This document shows, piece after piece, positions 1-9,991 of a DNA stretch of 64,000 nt. A program made the translations under genes and the position numbers. Positions within the stretch are counted from its first letter, which is position 1; each line of letters begins with the position of its first letter. The DNA is from Zantedeschia hybrid cultivar (taxonomy: Eukaryota; Streptophyta; Magnoliopsida; Alismatales; Araceae): positions 20,696,501 through 20,760,500 of the forward strand of contig JARZZO010000004.1 of assembly GCA_030544215.1 (NCBI GenBank), written 5' to 3'. The notes below the pieces were generated by a model. That model ran no database searches and was not told where the DNA came from. It worked only from the letters and a program-made list of their open reading frames with translations.

Positions 1-1700
1 AGTGTCTGGGGGCTTCTCAGCGCGTCGGAGCGTCTGGTGACCGCCGGGGTATGGCCGGATCCCCGGTCCGATCCGGTGCGGGCCTTCCCCTATCTTCCTC
101 CCGGGGAGACTCCGCGGGGCCGCGGAGGAAGGGCCGCCGCTCCTCTGGCCGAAGCTCTTCCGGCTGAGGATGCTGATGAAGTTTCGGCCGAGGGTAAGTC
201 GGCTCTGAGTTTGTATTTGTTTACTGTTCTGTTTCTGACAGGCTTTTCTTGCTTGCAGCAATGGCCGATCTCGACGCCCTCCTCGACCGGATATCCGACC
301 AGCGCGGTCCGGGCCGGGCACTGACCCCGCAGGCGGCAGGCAGGCCCGGCCGAGGCGCTGGGGCTCCGAGGACCCGAGGCGGGGTCCCAAGGACGGCGGC
401 CTCTTCTGAGGGCCGTGCTGCTGCTGCTGCTCTCAAGAGAGAGCGGAAGTCGAAATTCGCCGCTCGAAGGGGCGGCCGAGCGTCGAAGCGCCCCCGGTCG
501 GAAGAGGCCGTAGACGCGGAGGAGGCTCCGCTGATCAGGAGGAGTGCCGAGGCCCGAAGGGCCGCGAGACTGGCATCTCCTGAAACGCCGAGGGGCGATT
601 CCCCTTCGGCTGTGGCGGCCGGGGTCGGCGACGAAGGCGCCGGGTCGCAGGCTCCCCGGGCGCAGCGCAAGTGGTGGCACCCCGAACCGGGGATTTACGA
701 GGACGAGAGTATGGAAGACTCGCAGACGTGCCTCCGTCTGCTCCGCAGTCTTACTCTCCCTTCGGCCTTTGAAGGGCTGAAGCGCCATTCGGTCATCGAC
801 CTGGCGGCGATGAGCGCTCGGCTGTCTGTCCAGGTAATAAGCTTGAAGGTGCTTCAGTCGAGCTTTCCTTAGCTTTCTCTTGGTTTTCCTTTTTTCTGAT
901 CACTGTTCGCTTTCGGCTCGCAGGCTGCGGTGACAGGCAGCATCCTGATGCACCATCAGGAGCAGCTCCGGCTCCAGCTCCTGGAAGCCGAGAGGGAGTC
1001 GGACGGCTCGGGCGAGGGCACTTCGGTGGTGCCCGACATCGAGCCTTTAGTCGGTGGGCTCATGACCTCGAGTGCCCAGGTGCGGGCGCAGCTGGAGGAG
1101 AAGACAGCTGAGGCCCGCGCTTCTGCCGAGGCCAAAGTGAAGGCCGAGGGGGAGCTCGCCGCGGCACAGTCCGAGATCCGGGCCCTCAAGGCCCAGATTC
1201 AGGAGAAGGACTCCCGGCGGGCCTCGGAGAAGCGGCGACACGCCGAGGAGGTATCGGCGCTGAAGCAGGAGCTGGAGGAGGTGGCGGACTTGGCCGTAGC
1301 TGAATACAAGGCCGGCCCGGACTTCACCGAAGAGATCATCCAAGCTCAACTGCTGGCCTCTTCCTCCGTCTTCGACCTCGGGTTGGCTGTCGCCCAGAGG
1401 GCCTGCCCGAGTGTCGATCTGACCGGGGTCGCCCTGCCGAGGGGTGAGGAAGCCAAGGAGCTCCTGTCTTGGTGGCAGGGACTTATGGCCGAGAGGACCT
1501 CGACTCCTGCGCCGGATGATGAAGCTGCGCCCTTCGAGGGGGCCCCTGAGGAGGCTGTCCCTGAAGAGGCTGCCGACGAGGAGGCTGCCGCTGAGGAGGC
1601 TGCCGCTCCTGAAGCGGTGCAGATCGTCGACTCTCCCTCTCCCTCTCCCTCCCCGGTACAAGCCGCAGCCGAGGTGGAAGAGGCCGAAGCCGAAGAATGA
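1..1700 (+). CDS. Spliced antisense ORF of the Tat-like element (coiled-coil, acidic tail), 5' partial
   Basis: Three exons join in one frame: ?-193, 259-833 and 924-1700 (TGA). Donors are G|GTAAGT and CAG|GTAATA; acceptors are TTGCAG and CTCGCAG. Exon 1 ends in phase 1 and exon 2 supplies the other two bases of the codon; exon 2 to 3 is phase 0. Intron sizes are 65 and 90 bp. The product starts outside the window. Exon 2 is rich in Arg, Ala and Gly; exon 3 has a heptad-like Ala/Glu/Lys/Gln coiled coil (about 1075-1300), a folded-looking stretch containing AEYKAGPDF, and a highly acidic Glu/Ala tail (about 1505-1700) with SPSPSPSP. It is antisense to the gag remnant at 3527-4201. Coiled-coil antisense frames are known in Tat elements; their function is unknown. 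The exact start is not visible and in vivo splicing is inferred. Confidence 0.7.
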
Positions 1701-1719
1701 CGCGAGGATCCGCCCCGGT

Positions 1720-1890
1720 TTCCGCTTCTTCTTCTGTTGTAAGCCCTCGGCTTAGGGTATGGCTGGTTTACGCTTCTTCTTCTATCGTAAACCTCCGGCC
1801 AAGTATGCGGCCGGCTTTTACTTCTTCTTCTGTTGTAAGCCCTCGGCCGAGGGTGAGGCCGGTTTTTGTACTTCCTTTTCTATAAATATA
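1720..1890 (+). repeat. Short tandem repeat downstream of the antisense ORF
   Basis: Three diverged copies of a TTCTTCTTCTGTTGTAAGCC-like unit followed by CTCGGCC-rich sequence, with roughly 40-60 bp spacing. It starts just after the stop codon of the antisense gene and probably forms part of its 3' untranslated region. Confidence 0.6.
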
Positions 1891-2129
1891 AGGAAGGTTT
1901 TCGGCTTTACCTTGGTGTTTGCGTATGATCGACCGAATATGTCCCTTCAGGAGCCTGAGATCCTGTCATCGTTCGCCATAGCTTGTAGGGCCGAGGCCCG
2001 ATGTAGGTTCGGATAGAATGTCGCCATAGTATTCGGCCGGGGCCTTTACTATCGTGGTCCATATGATCCCGAAGGGACATCTTGCCGCTTCTTACGTACG
2101 TCGGATGGCCGAAGCCATTCATGCTTCTG

Positions 2130-3240
2130 CTTGCGCGAACTTAGATATGCCTTGCCGCTTCCCGAATCGGTATACGTGGCCGGAGCCACTCCCGGTACGG
2201 TTTACCCGGACTTAGAAAGAATACCATGCCGCTCCCGATACGGTTTGCATGGCCGAAGCCACTCTTGGTACGGTTTACACGGACTTGGAGAATACCATGC
2301 CGCTCCCGATACGGTTTGCATGGCCGAAGCCACTCCCCGTACGGTTTACACGGACTTAGAGAATACCATGCCGCTCCCGATACGGTTTGCATGGCCGAAG
2401 CCACTCCCGGTACGGTTTACACGGACTTGGAGAATACCATGCCGCTTCCCGATCGGTACGGGTTACCTGCGGGCTTATACCTTGCCGCTTCCCGATCTGG
2501 TATACGTGGCCGAAGCCACCCTCGGATCAGGATTACCTGCGGACTTTTTAGAAAAGCCATGCCGCTTCCCGATCGGTACGGGTTATTTGCGGACTTTTTA
2601 GAAAAGCCATGCCGCTTCCCGATCGGTACGGGTTATTTGCGGACTTATACCTTGCCACTTCCCGATCGGTACGGGTTACCTGCGGGCTTATACCTTGCCG
2701 CTTCCCGATCGGTACGGGTTACCTGCGGGCTTATACCTTGCCGCTTCCCGATCCGGTATACGTGGCCGAAGCCACCCTCGGATCAGGATTACCTGCGGAC
2801 TTATACCTTGCCGCTTCCCGATCGGTACGGGTTACCTGCGGGCTTATACCTTGCCGCTTCCCGATCCGGTATACGTGGCCGAAGCCACCCTCGGATCAGG
2901 ATTACCTGCGGACTTTTTAGAAAAGCCATGCCGCTTCCCGATCGGTACGGGTTATTTGCGGACTTATACCTTGCCGCTTCCCGATCGGTACGGGTTACCT
3001 GCGGGCTTATACCTTGCCGCTTCCCGATCGGTACGGGTTACCTGCGGGCTTATACCTTGCCGCTTCCCGATCCGGTATACGTGGCCGAAGCCACCCTCGG
3101 ATCAGGATTACCTGCGGACTTTTTAGAAAAGCCATGCCGCTTCCCGATCGGTACGGGTTATTTGCGGACTTTTGTTGAGGAATCCGTGCCGCTCTGATTC
3201 GGTACGCATGGCCGGAGCCACTCCGAATCAGGTTGCTGCG
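2130..3240. repeat. Two-tier tandem repeat array (71-bp and 43-bp units)
   Basis: From about 2218 to 2440 the unit is 71 bp (ATACCATGCC starts at 2221, 2292, 2363 and 2434). From about 2440 to 3170 the basic unit is 43 bp (CTTATACCTTGCCGC starts at 2644, 2687 and 2730), interleaved with longer units carrying GTGGCCGAAGCCACC and with a TTTTTAGAAAAGCCATGCC variant. All share the core TGCCGCTTCCCGAT. The array leaves several reading frames open in both directions; these follow from the repeat and are not treated as genes. It sits between the gag remnant and the antisense gene, the usual place for satellite-like arrays in Tat/Grande elements. Confidence 0.9.
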
Positions 3241-3526
3241 GACTTTAAAGAATACCATCAGGTTCTCCGAGAAAGGAAATTTTATTTATTCCTTCCGGCT
3301 AATAGTCCGAGGGGTGTAATTTACAGGAAGTGCCGAAGGTGCTCCGTTTTTCAAATAAAACGGGGGACGCGTATCCGAAGGGGTCCCTAATTCGTGAGCC
3401 CCCCGGTCGCTTTCGCTTACCAACACCTGTTTCAGAGGCATAGCCTTGGAGAGGAGGATCTCTTTGGTCGCTGCCTTACTTCTTTGAGTTCCTCGAGTTG
3501 CGCCTCTGTCGAGGCCGTTCCTACCG
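3241..3526. other. Spacer between repeat array and gag remnant
   Basis: About 285 bp without a recognisable gene. The minus strand continues from the gag stop codon into sequence resembling the region downstream of pol, suggesting that a deletion joined gag to post-pol DNA here. Confidence 0.5.
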
Positions 3527-4201
3527 TCAAAATGGCAGTTGGCCCTCTCTGACGAGGCGATCTATCTCCTCCCGAAGTTGCCGGCATTCGTCGGTCGTGT
3601 GGCCGGTTCCCTGATGGTAATCACAATATCTGCTGGGGTCCCTTCGGCGAGGATCAGTTTTCATGCGCTGTGGCGGCCGGAGCATGTGATTTATCTCTGT
3701 CAGTATTCGGGAAGGGGGAGCAGGTAGTAATAAGTGTCGCGGCTGCGGACCTCGTTTCCTGCCTCGGATCCACTCCCTTTGACATCGCCCACACAGGAGC
3801 TCTTGACTCGCAGGTTGATGGTGAGCCGCTGGAGGGGCAAGCGACGCCGAAGACTCGTCGTTCACCGAAACGGTCTCGTCGACGGAGACCTGCGAAGACG
3901 CTGGCCGAGGCTCCTCGTTCTGTACAGGGCGAAAGGGAGGTGCTGGTTGGGGGAGTTGACTCAATACCCCTATATATTGGGCCATGGCAGATACCATGCC
4001 TGCCAGGGAAGTAACAGTGGCAGTCAGTACGGTCATTTGCTGTTGAAGTTCCTCTATCCGGTTGTCTCCAACAGTAGACCCTGTCATGGTTGGTTGAGTG
4101 GCGCTTGCTGGAGCGGATGAAGTGCCTTCGGGAGGCAGAGACTGCGCTGGGACTGCCCACGTCTCTGCTTCGGCCTGTCCGGATTGTCGGGTTTGTAACA
4201 T
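3527..4201 (-). pseudogene. Gag remnant of the Tat-like element (central domain missing)
   Basis: A 224-residue frame. The N-terminal part has the Gln-rich, coiled-coil start typical of Tat gag (IEELQQQMTVLTATVTSLAG, about residues 50-69). The C-terminal part has the RYCDYHQGTGHTTDEC motif (about residues 193-208) followed by REEIDRLVREG, usual near the end of Tat/Ogre gag. The roughly 200-residue capsid-like retrotransposon gag domain expected between them is absent and there is no protease or pol afterwards, so the frame is probably a deletion product of a much longer gag-pol. It begins 18 bp inside the primer-binding site on the minus strand. Coding potential for a short fusion protein cannot be excluded. 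Confidence 0.7.
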
Positions 4202-4218
4202 GACTTAATTGTTTGTTT

Positions 4219-4234
4219 CCCACAGACGGCGCCA
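4219..4234 (-). other. Primer-binding site of the Tat-like element
   Basis: The minus strand reads TGGCGCCGTCTGTGGG two bases inside the LTR end. The first nine bases match the complement of the plant tRNA-Asp 3' end, as in other Tat/Athila-type elements; the remainder diverges. Confidence 0.75.
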
Positions 4235-4236
4235 CG

Positions 4237-5121
4237 TGATGTAGACTGGATCTATCACGACCGGATTCCGAGGCTGGAACCCGGAGAAATGGATCCGAAG
4301 CCGGTTCGGATCGGTGTTAAGGAGGCCCGACGGGGATCCGGAAGGTCGAGGAGGCGGAGGCGGAGGCGAAGACGAGGGGCCGAAGGCCGAAGGGCGCTTC
4401 GGTCGGTGCGGGCTCGTCTCCGGGAAGTCGGGGCCGAGTCTCCCGTTGCGGGGCAGCCGTCGTACGGCGTCGAGACCAGGGAGAGGAGTCCGAGGTCGGC
4501 GGCCGAGACCGACTCGGGAAGGTCGGCGATGATTCGAACCGAGCTCCTGCAGGAGGGAAAGAAGAAGAAACCGGTCAGCAGGAGTCCCGGGCTCTGGCCC
4601 TTAGGAACCCCCTCCGACGGTCAAGTTAGCTCCTGAAGATGATTCGATTCAGAAGGCAAGAAGTAGCTTTAATGCTATTCGGACCGTAGTCCTTAAGGGT
4701 CTCGGAGCCAAAGAGTTGCATCCCTTTGGCAATAAATAGCGGTGTATTTATAGCAGAGGATAGAGGTTGGTTAACGGTGGTAGCCGATATAGGACTATGT
4801 TTGGGCTTACTGGTAAACCGCCATAGTGCCTGATCCGCCACCGGAGTGGGCCGGACTCGGCTATCGGGCCGAAGGGGGTTGGGCCGCTGAGGGGCCGAAG
4901 CCTGCTGGGCCTTGGGCTGCCGTACTGTTCCCGGGCCGAAGGCTGGTGGGCCGCTGACGGGCTGAAGCCTGTTGGGCCGGGAGCGACGGTGCCGCTTACT
5001 GGGCCGAGGGCCGCTGGGCCGCCGATGGGCCGGAGGCTCCCGGAGGGCCTGGTACTACTGCTGATGGGCTGAACGGGGTTTGGGCCTGCCCTAATGGGCC
5101 GAATCGGATTCTGCCTCATCA
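4237..5121 (-). repeat. 5' LTR of the Tat-like element
   Basis: 885 bp bounded by TGATG and CATCA as expected for LTR ends, with the primer-binding site two bases beyond the inner end. The outer half (about 4850-5100) is a low-complexity block of GGGCCGAAG/GGGCCGCTG repeats. The partner LTR lies outside the window. Confidence 0.8.
4743..4752 (-). promoter_or_regulatory. TATA box in the Tat-like LTR
   Basis: The minus strand reads GCTATAAATACACC in the middle of the LTR, a good TATA box for sense transcription of the element. No mapped start site is available. Confidence 0.55.
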
Positions 5122-6399
5122 TATACGATTCACAATTCTACATATAACTCAAATAAGATCATGATACAAAACATGATCAAATATAAATTACCAAATTACA
5201 TGTGTTTTCTAATAGTAAGAATAAATTGAGCTAACATATAGCATATAAGGCATGATTAGATTCTGATTTAACTGAACAAGTCTACTAGCCATAATCAAAA
5301 CATATCACATATCAAATTGAACATATCGAACTGAACATATAGCAAATTTGTCATGTCGTGGTAACTTATCAAATCAGAGTTCATATTGTCAGAACAACTA
5401 ATCAGAATGAACATAGATTCTTAATCAAATAAACTGAAATCAAAATAACTAGGCATAGATGTCAAAAGAGCAAACTTAGTAGATTATAAATTGAATCAAA
5501 TAGATCTAGATAGTAAATTATATTTTATAATTATGTGTCAAACAAATCAAATATAAACATATAAACATATCAAATAGACATGCATCCAATCACAATATAA
5601 AGAACCGAACAAATAAATACCAGAGCATATAGGTAAGTATGCTAAGATCTTGGCATATGCATAACCAGGGAGTCTATTGTCCCACCTTGGATGACTGTAA
5701 ATAAAACACTTCTTACAGTAGCCTTCCAATCTAAATTGACCATGTGGCTGCAATGGCCCCCCACTGTAGTAAATATTACTCTTGTTTTTGAGTTTCTTCA
5801 TTTGAGGGATCAGTGGGGTAAGGTGATAATCCTGTAGTCTTGCGCATCACAATTAATAGGCGTTTTCTCCGGTTACCTACATGATATTCAAATATAAATT
5901 TCTGAGATACAACATGGGATAATGGTAAGCAATTATTTTTCCCAATTTCTTCATGTCCATAGTAAAGGCCAAATTGCAAAATTTTAGACCCAGTACAGGC
6001 AGCATGTACGTGGCATTCAACAATTGGCATATTCCCGAACAAGACACTTGTGTTTAATTTCACCAGTCAAATTGAAGGGTTTCTAGAGTGGTATCCTCCT
6101 CCTCCTCCTCATCATCATCCTCACGATCATCATTACCACCGCCACGTAGTACCACTGCTATTATTATTCCTAGTTAATATAATGTAGTTTCCGCATATAT
6201 CTTCATGAATAAATAGTTCCAATAGAGCAAAAGCATTGTCATCTTACTTTATGAAAACTAATCTAATGGAAAGAGAAGATACCATTACTCTAGAGTTAAA
6301 GTAGTACATAGGTCAGACTGCACAAAGCAAGTGCTATATCCTTCACTGCAATAATTTCAATAGCCTTAGATCTATTCTTTAAAAAACTGTAATCTTATT
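5122..6399. other. AT-rich stretch, no recognised gene
   Basis: About 1.3 kb of AT-rich DNA outside the Tat LTR and before the LINE. A minus-strand frame at 5776-6063 (95 codons) has a protein-like composition and a possible splice donor inside it, but I recognise no family. Treated as old intergenic or intronic sequence. Confidence 0.5.
6093..6150. repeat. TCC/ATC microsatellite
   Basis: Imperfect trinucleotide run: about six CCT repeats, then CAT/ATC repeats, then CAC-rich sequence. Confidence 0.8.
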
Positions 6400-7767
6400 T
6401 GTCACCCATATCCGAGGAAATAATTGGAAGCTACTGATAGCTTCAGCAGCTTCTTTTGTTAAAAAATTTCTGATCAACTGGAAAGTCCATTTTCTATTCC
6501 TGATCAATTGAAATACCCAGGTGGGAAGGTTTTGCTTCTAGTCCGATCTAACAGTGGGAGGCCCAAGGTAATTGGAAATCCATCTGTCATGCCAGATATT
6601 TTGGGTAGACCATCCGAGATGGATAACCCTAGCCCATACCATTAGAGAAAATATCTCTTATATGAATCATAGCATTCCAGGTGGCTGAGCATCTATTGGT
6701 CTTAGGGACCTCCCAAAAGGAAAGATGGTGGTAAGTATTTGGCTCTAATAATGGTGGCCTAGAGAGATTTTTGATCATTTAGACATTTCCAAATGTGCTT
6801 CATAATGGAGGCTTTGTTGAGATTTTCCAAATCTTTGATACTTAAACTACCCAAAAGATGATGGGTTTTACAAATGGCCCAATTACACAGATGAACTTTT
6901 TTATGAGTAGGTTGATCATTCCACAAGAAAGAGCACATGATTCGGTTAAGTTTGCGAAGGATGGTCACTGGTAAAAGGCCCATGCCCATGACATGGGCAA
7001 GAGTGGCAGCCAGAACAGAATTTATAAGAGTTATTTTTCCTGCCCAAGACAAGGTGGCAGCTTTCCATCTAGCAAGTCTAAATTGGGATTTATCCTCCAG
7101 GGACCAAAACTGATCAACTCGACCTTGAATAACAGAGAAAGGGACCCCCAAGTACATCTCTTGCTTTCACAAGATGGGAATATTAAACTGGGAACTGAGC
7201 ATCTGTTGGACATTTCTTGGGGTGTTCTTATTGAAGGCAAAAGAACTTTTAGATCTGTTCATGCATTGGCCAGACCAGGAGGCATAAACATCCAAACAAG
7301 GGAAGAATTTAGCAATTTCCTCACTGGAAGCTTTAGCAAAGAAGACCACATCATCTATGTACATAAGATGGGTTATCACTGGGGCTCTACTGTTGACTTT
7401 AAACCCTCTGATTTTTCCTTCCTGGACCTTCGAATCAATGATCTTGGATAGCATTTCAGCACATAATATAGGTATATGGGGACGGGACATCCTTGACAGA
7501 TTCCCGTACTCAACAGGATCAAACCAATACTCTCACCATTAATGTTGATGGAATAATACACCGAAGATATGCATGTCATGATTAATCTGATAGTTGCCTC
7601 AGAAAAAACCCAACTAGATTGTTCAATAAGGACCTACTCAAGCTTATCATAAGCTTTTAAAATGTCATCTTTTAAACTGAAAATACTAGTTCTCCCACTT
7701 TTGATACTCATAGAATGAGTTAACTTTTGGGTAATGAGGTTATTATCCAATAACCATCTTTGGGGGA
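6400..7767 (-). pseudogene. LINE (non-LTR retrotransposon) reverse-transcriptase remnant
   Basis: Read on the minus strand, successive fragments match plant LINE reverse transcriptase in the right order: a KAYDKLE motif near 7640, the SINING...GICQGCP region (7579-7376; G-x-x-QG-x-P motif degenerate), a THLMYIDDVVFFAKA catalytic block (about 7375-7340; FADD/YADD type, here YIDD), then the YLGVPF and WNDQPTHKKVHLCNW regions (7157-6759) typical of the thumb and downstream domain. Several frameshifts and stops separate them, so the copy is dead. The endonuclease half is missing, cut off at 7768 by the Tat-like LTR. The 3' end fades out around 6400-6480 with no clear poly(A) tail. Confidence 0.85.
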
Positions 7768-8268
7768 TGATGCAGCCGAGGCACTCATGGATTGGTTGTG
7801 GGTCACAGACAAAGAATCCAAGATCGCCAAGTATGATCTAAGACCTCCAAGGATGATCCGAGACCGTCGAGGAGAATCTAGACAAGAGTGGATTCACCTA
7901 CAAGACGAAGCACTCAGTCAAAAAGGGCCCCGGGTGTGGTCCTTGGAGAGCCCTCTACAACAATCAAGTTAGTGGGTGGATCTCAAAGAGGATAAGGATG
8001 AGGAGTGTCGGATAACAGATAGCACATGTCACATACCTTGTTTGACATAAGCAGTATCCTATTTATAGGAGGTAGGTGAGAAATCTCTTTCTGTGGCAGC
8101 CGATGTATGACTATTCTTATGTATAAGGTTGGTACCTTCAAGTAGCCTATAGCTTCCCTTCATTAATGGGCTGAAGGCCCATCACCCATTCTCATTTTGT
8201 GACGGATCTGGAATAGGGTGGACCTCGCCTTTTGGCCCACTCGGCCCAACTCTCGACGTATCCCATCA
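7768..8268 (-). repeat. 3' LTR of the second Tat-like element
   Basis: 501 bp with TGATGCAG at one end and CCCATCA at the other, mirroring the TGATGTAG...CATCA ends of the LTR at 4237-5121. It shares the CAAGTTAG motif and a minus-strand TATA box (TCCTATAAAT near 8061-8070). Just outside, the minus strand reads AAGAGTAGGGGCC, a polypurine tract marking this as the 3' LTR. Confidence 0.65.
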
Positions 8269-8755
8269 CATGGCCCCTACTCTTGGCATGTCTTTGGGCA
8301 ATAAGGTGCCAGGAGTACAACGATTAGACTCAGCCGAGTACCACTCAGTGGGCTTAATTGGCTTCGAAACCCTCGCTCGAGAGAATGTAACCAATGGGCT
8401 CGGCCAGAGTGGAAACTGAAGTGAGGTCCGAGAGGCATTCAAGGATCATTATACCTTGCGCCCGAGAGAATGTGACCAATGGGCTCGGCCAGAGCAAAGT
8501 AGGGACTGATAGCCGAGAGTCACTTGGAACTCATGGATTATGATGGTCTTTGATAGACTAGGCCGAAGTAGAGGAACTTGGACCACCGCCTTGAGGGTGT
8601 GTGGGAGCGAAATTAAGGCGACAATAAACTCAAATCTCCCACCCATCGGCATGCCATTCGAAGAGTCACGACACATGACACGAATCGGGAGATGGAAACC
8701 GTACAACTATTCAATCATTGTCGTTGATCTCGCATCAGACCCTCCTACGGTCCCC

Positions 8756-8764
8756 TATAAATAG
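8756..8764 (+). promoter_or_regulatory. TATA box of the antisense gene
   Basis: TATAAATAG on the plus strand, preceded by GGTCCCC and lying about 280 bp before the first good ATG of the antisense frame (9036). A pyrimidine-rich leader (CTTTCCTCTTCTCTCTCTCTC) follows at about 8925-8946. It would drive transcription opposite to the element's own genes. Confidence 0.5.
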
Positions 8765-9035
8765 CTGCTAGCCCTCATAGGGAGCACTATTTGCGCGTGC
8801 CTACTTGGGGTCTCGGTTGAAGAGCAAAAAGGTGGTGATATGAGTGTGTCCTTTCTTGTGGCAGTGGCCGAATAAGTCAGAGGGTATGCATTCGACTCTG
8901 TCTTGTCCTTCGTTCGTTTCATGTCCCTTTCCTCTTCTCTCTCTCTCGAGCAGCTCGTCATGCTTGTCCACTAGGCCCGAATCAACCCAACCTTCCCTCT
9001 TGTCCTTCTTCTCCATTAATTCTTTCGCTTCCACA

Positions 9036-9185
9036 ATGGTGGATGAGGCCACCTTGCTTGCCCACAATTCTAAACCCACTGAGACCCAGCAGATTGAGTT
9101 GACTGAGTATAGTCGAAAGCCAGTTAAGCTAGTCTCAAATGTCCCGTCCAACCTTTGCCATGTGGATATAATTCTTCATCATTAG
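9036..9185 (+). pseudogene. N-terminal fragment of a Tat-type antisense ORF
   Basis: ATG at 9036 in a good context (CCACAATGG) opens a 49-codon frame beginning MVDEATLLAHN. It is cut off by the copia element near 9165, so the last residues come from foreign DNA. Position and promoter suggest it is the start of a gene equivalent to the spliced one at 1-1700, but the two copies do not overlap enough to prove homology. Confidence 0.4.
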
Positions 9186-9189
9186 TTAC

Positions 9190-9967
9190 CGTGTGGAACC
9201 TTTCCGTCATTGGTTACTATGAGGATATAATCCTTCATCCATATAATATTTTTGAATTGACCTAAGATATGGTGAACTGTTAAATCCTAGTCGGTCGATT
9301 CATTTGAATTGGATGCCGCTAAACTATATCAGATAACTCCTTATCTGATAAAGTGTCCGCCCTGGGCAGGGATTTGAACACATCATTCCCAAAACATTCT
9401 CTCCTTTGGGAGTATTTCTCTGAACCCAATTACTTAACTTATTTAGATCCCATAGTTAGGGATTTGTTAGTCAAGGTCAAGGCTAAAAAATCTACCAACA
9501 AAGTATCATTGGTGTCTTAAGTCCAAAGACCAATTATGCAACCATGACAATAAATCAAGCTAGTTAACAGTTAGGTAAATATCATCCAGTAATTCAAGGT
9601 CAGATCAGTTCAGTGAACTCATTCGTCAATGAGTATCTATAGATCCAACATAGTGTCTCTACACAAGTGACTTATAGGATCAGTCATCCTAATCATATGA
9701 GCTGAAGAGATTTATACTAGTCTAACTGAATGTTTGATGTCCTTCTCAAATATCATCCGACTAGGAATAATTAAGAATATGTGTTTACAAGTCTTCACTC
9801 CCATAATTATGATTTCATCACAATCCGAAGACCATTACACATATTCATGGACTTCATCACGAAACGATAATCAAAGTCGAATTACACATAATGAATTTGA
9901 GCCAATTTGATTAATAACTGAACAATACATAATATTTGATTGACTTGTAGGCCACCTAATACTAATA
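9190..9967 (-). repeat. Truncated 3' LTR of the minus-strand copia element
   Basis: The reverse complement aligns with the first ~770 bp of the LTR at 43665-45213, including TTAGGTGGCCTACAAG at the start and GGATTATATCC near the break. The R/U5 half is missing. Just outside, the minus strand reads CCAGTGGGGAGAT (polypurine tract, 9968-9980). A short GTGGATATAAT...CTTCATC duplication sits at the broken end (about 9165 and 9214). Confidence 0.75.
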
Positions 9968-9991
9968 ATCTCCCCACTGGACTAAAGTCAA

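Larger units (their letters stand above)
1..5121 (-). mobile_element. Tat/Grande-like Ty3/gypsy element, internally deleted, 3' end off window
   Basis: Read on the minus strand the order is 5' LTR (5121 to 4237), primer-binding site, gag remnant, tandem repeats, then a plus-strand (antisense) spliced gene running to the window edge. An extra antisense reading frame and tandem repeats between pol and the 3' LTR are established hallmarks of the Tat lineage (Grande, Ogre relatives). No protease, reverse transcriptase or integrase is visible between gag and the repeats, so this copy looks like a deletion derivative that would need proteins in trans. The 3' LTR must lie left of base 1, so the target-site duplication cannot be checked; the bases right of the LTR begin TATAC. 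Lineage assignment rests on gag C-terminus, PBS and layout, not on pol. Confidence 0.75.
7768..9165 (-). mobile_element. 3' end of a second Tat-like element
   Basis: Minus orientation: 3' LTR (8268 to 7768), then rightwards the polypurine tract and internal DNA carrying the start of an antisense gene on the plus strand. The rest is missing, cut by the copia element near 9165. It complements the element at 1-5121: that copy shows the 5' LTR side and the body of the antisense gene, this one shows the 3' LTR side and the promoter. Confidence 0.65.

Noticed and set aside
2226..3197. A 323-codon plus-strand frame rich in Leu, Pro and Arg, with others in parallel frames
   Set aside because: It is a translation of the tandem repeat array; frames are open in several registers and on both strands because the repeat unit lacks stops.
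2130..3240. Possible CRISPR-like array
   Set aside because: There are no unique spacers between repeats, the units are contiguous, and the context is plant retrotransposon DNA.
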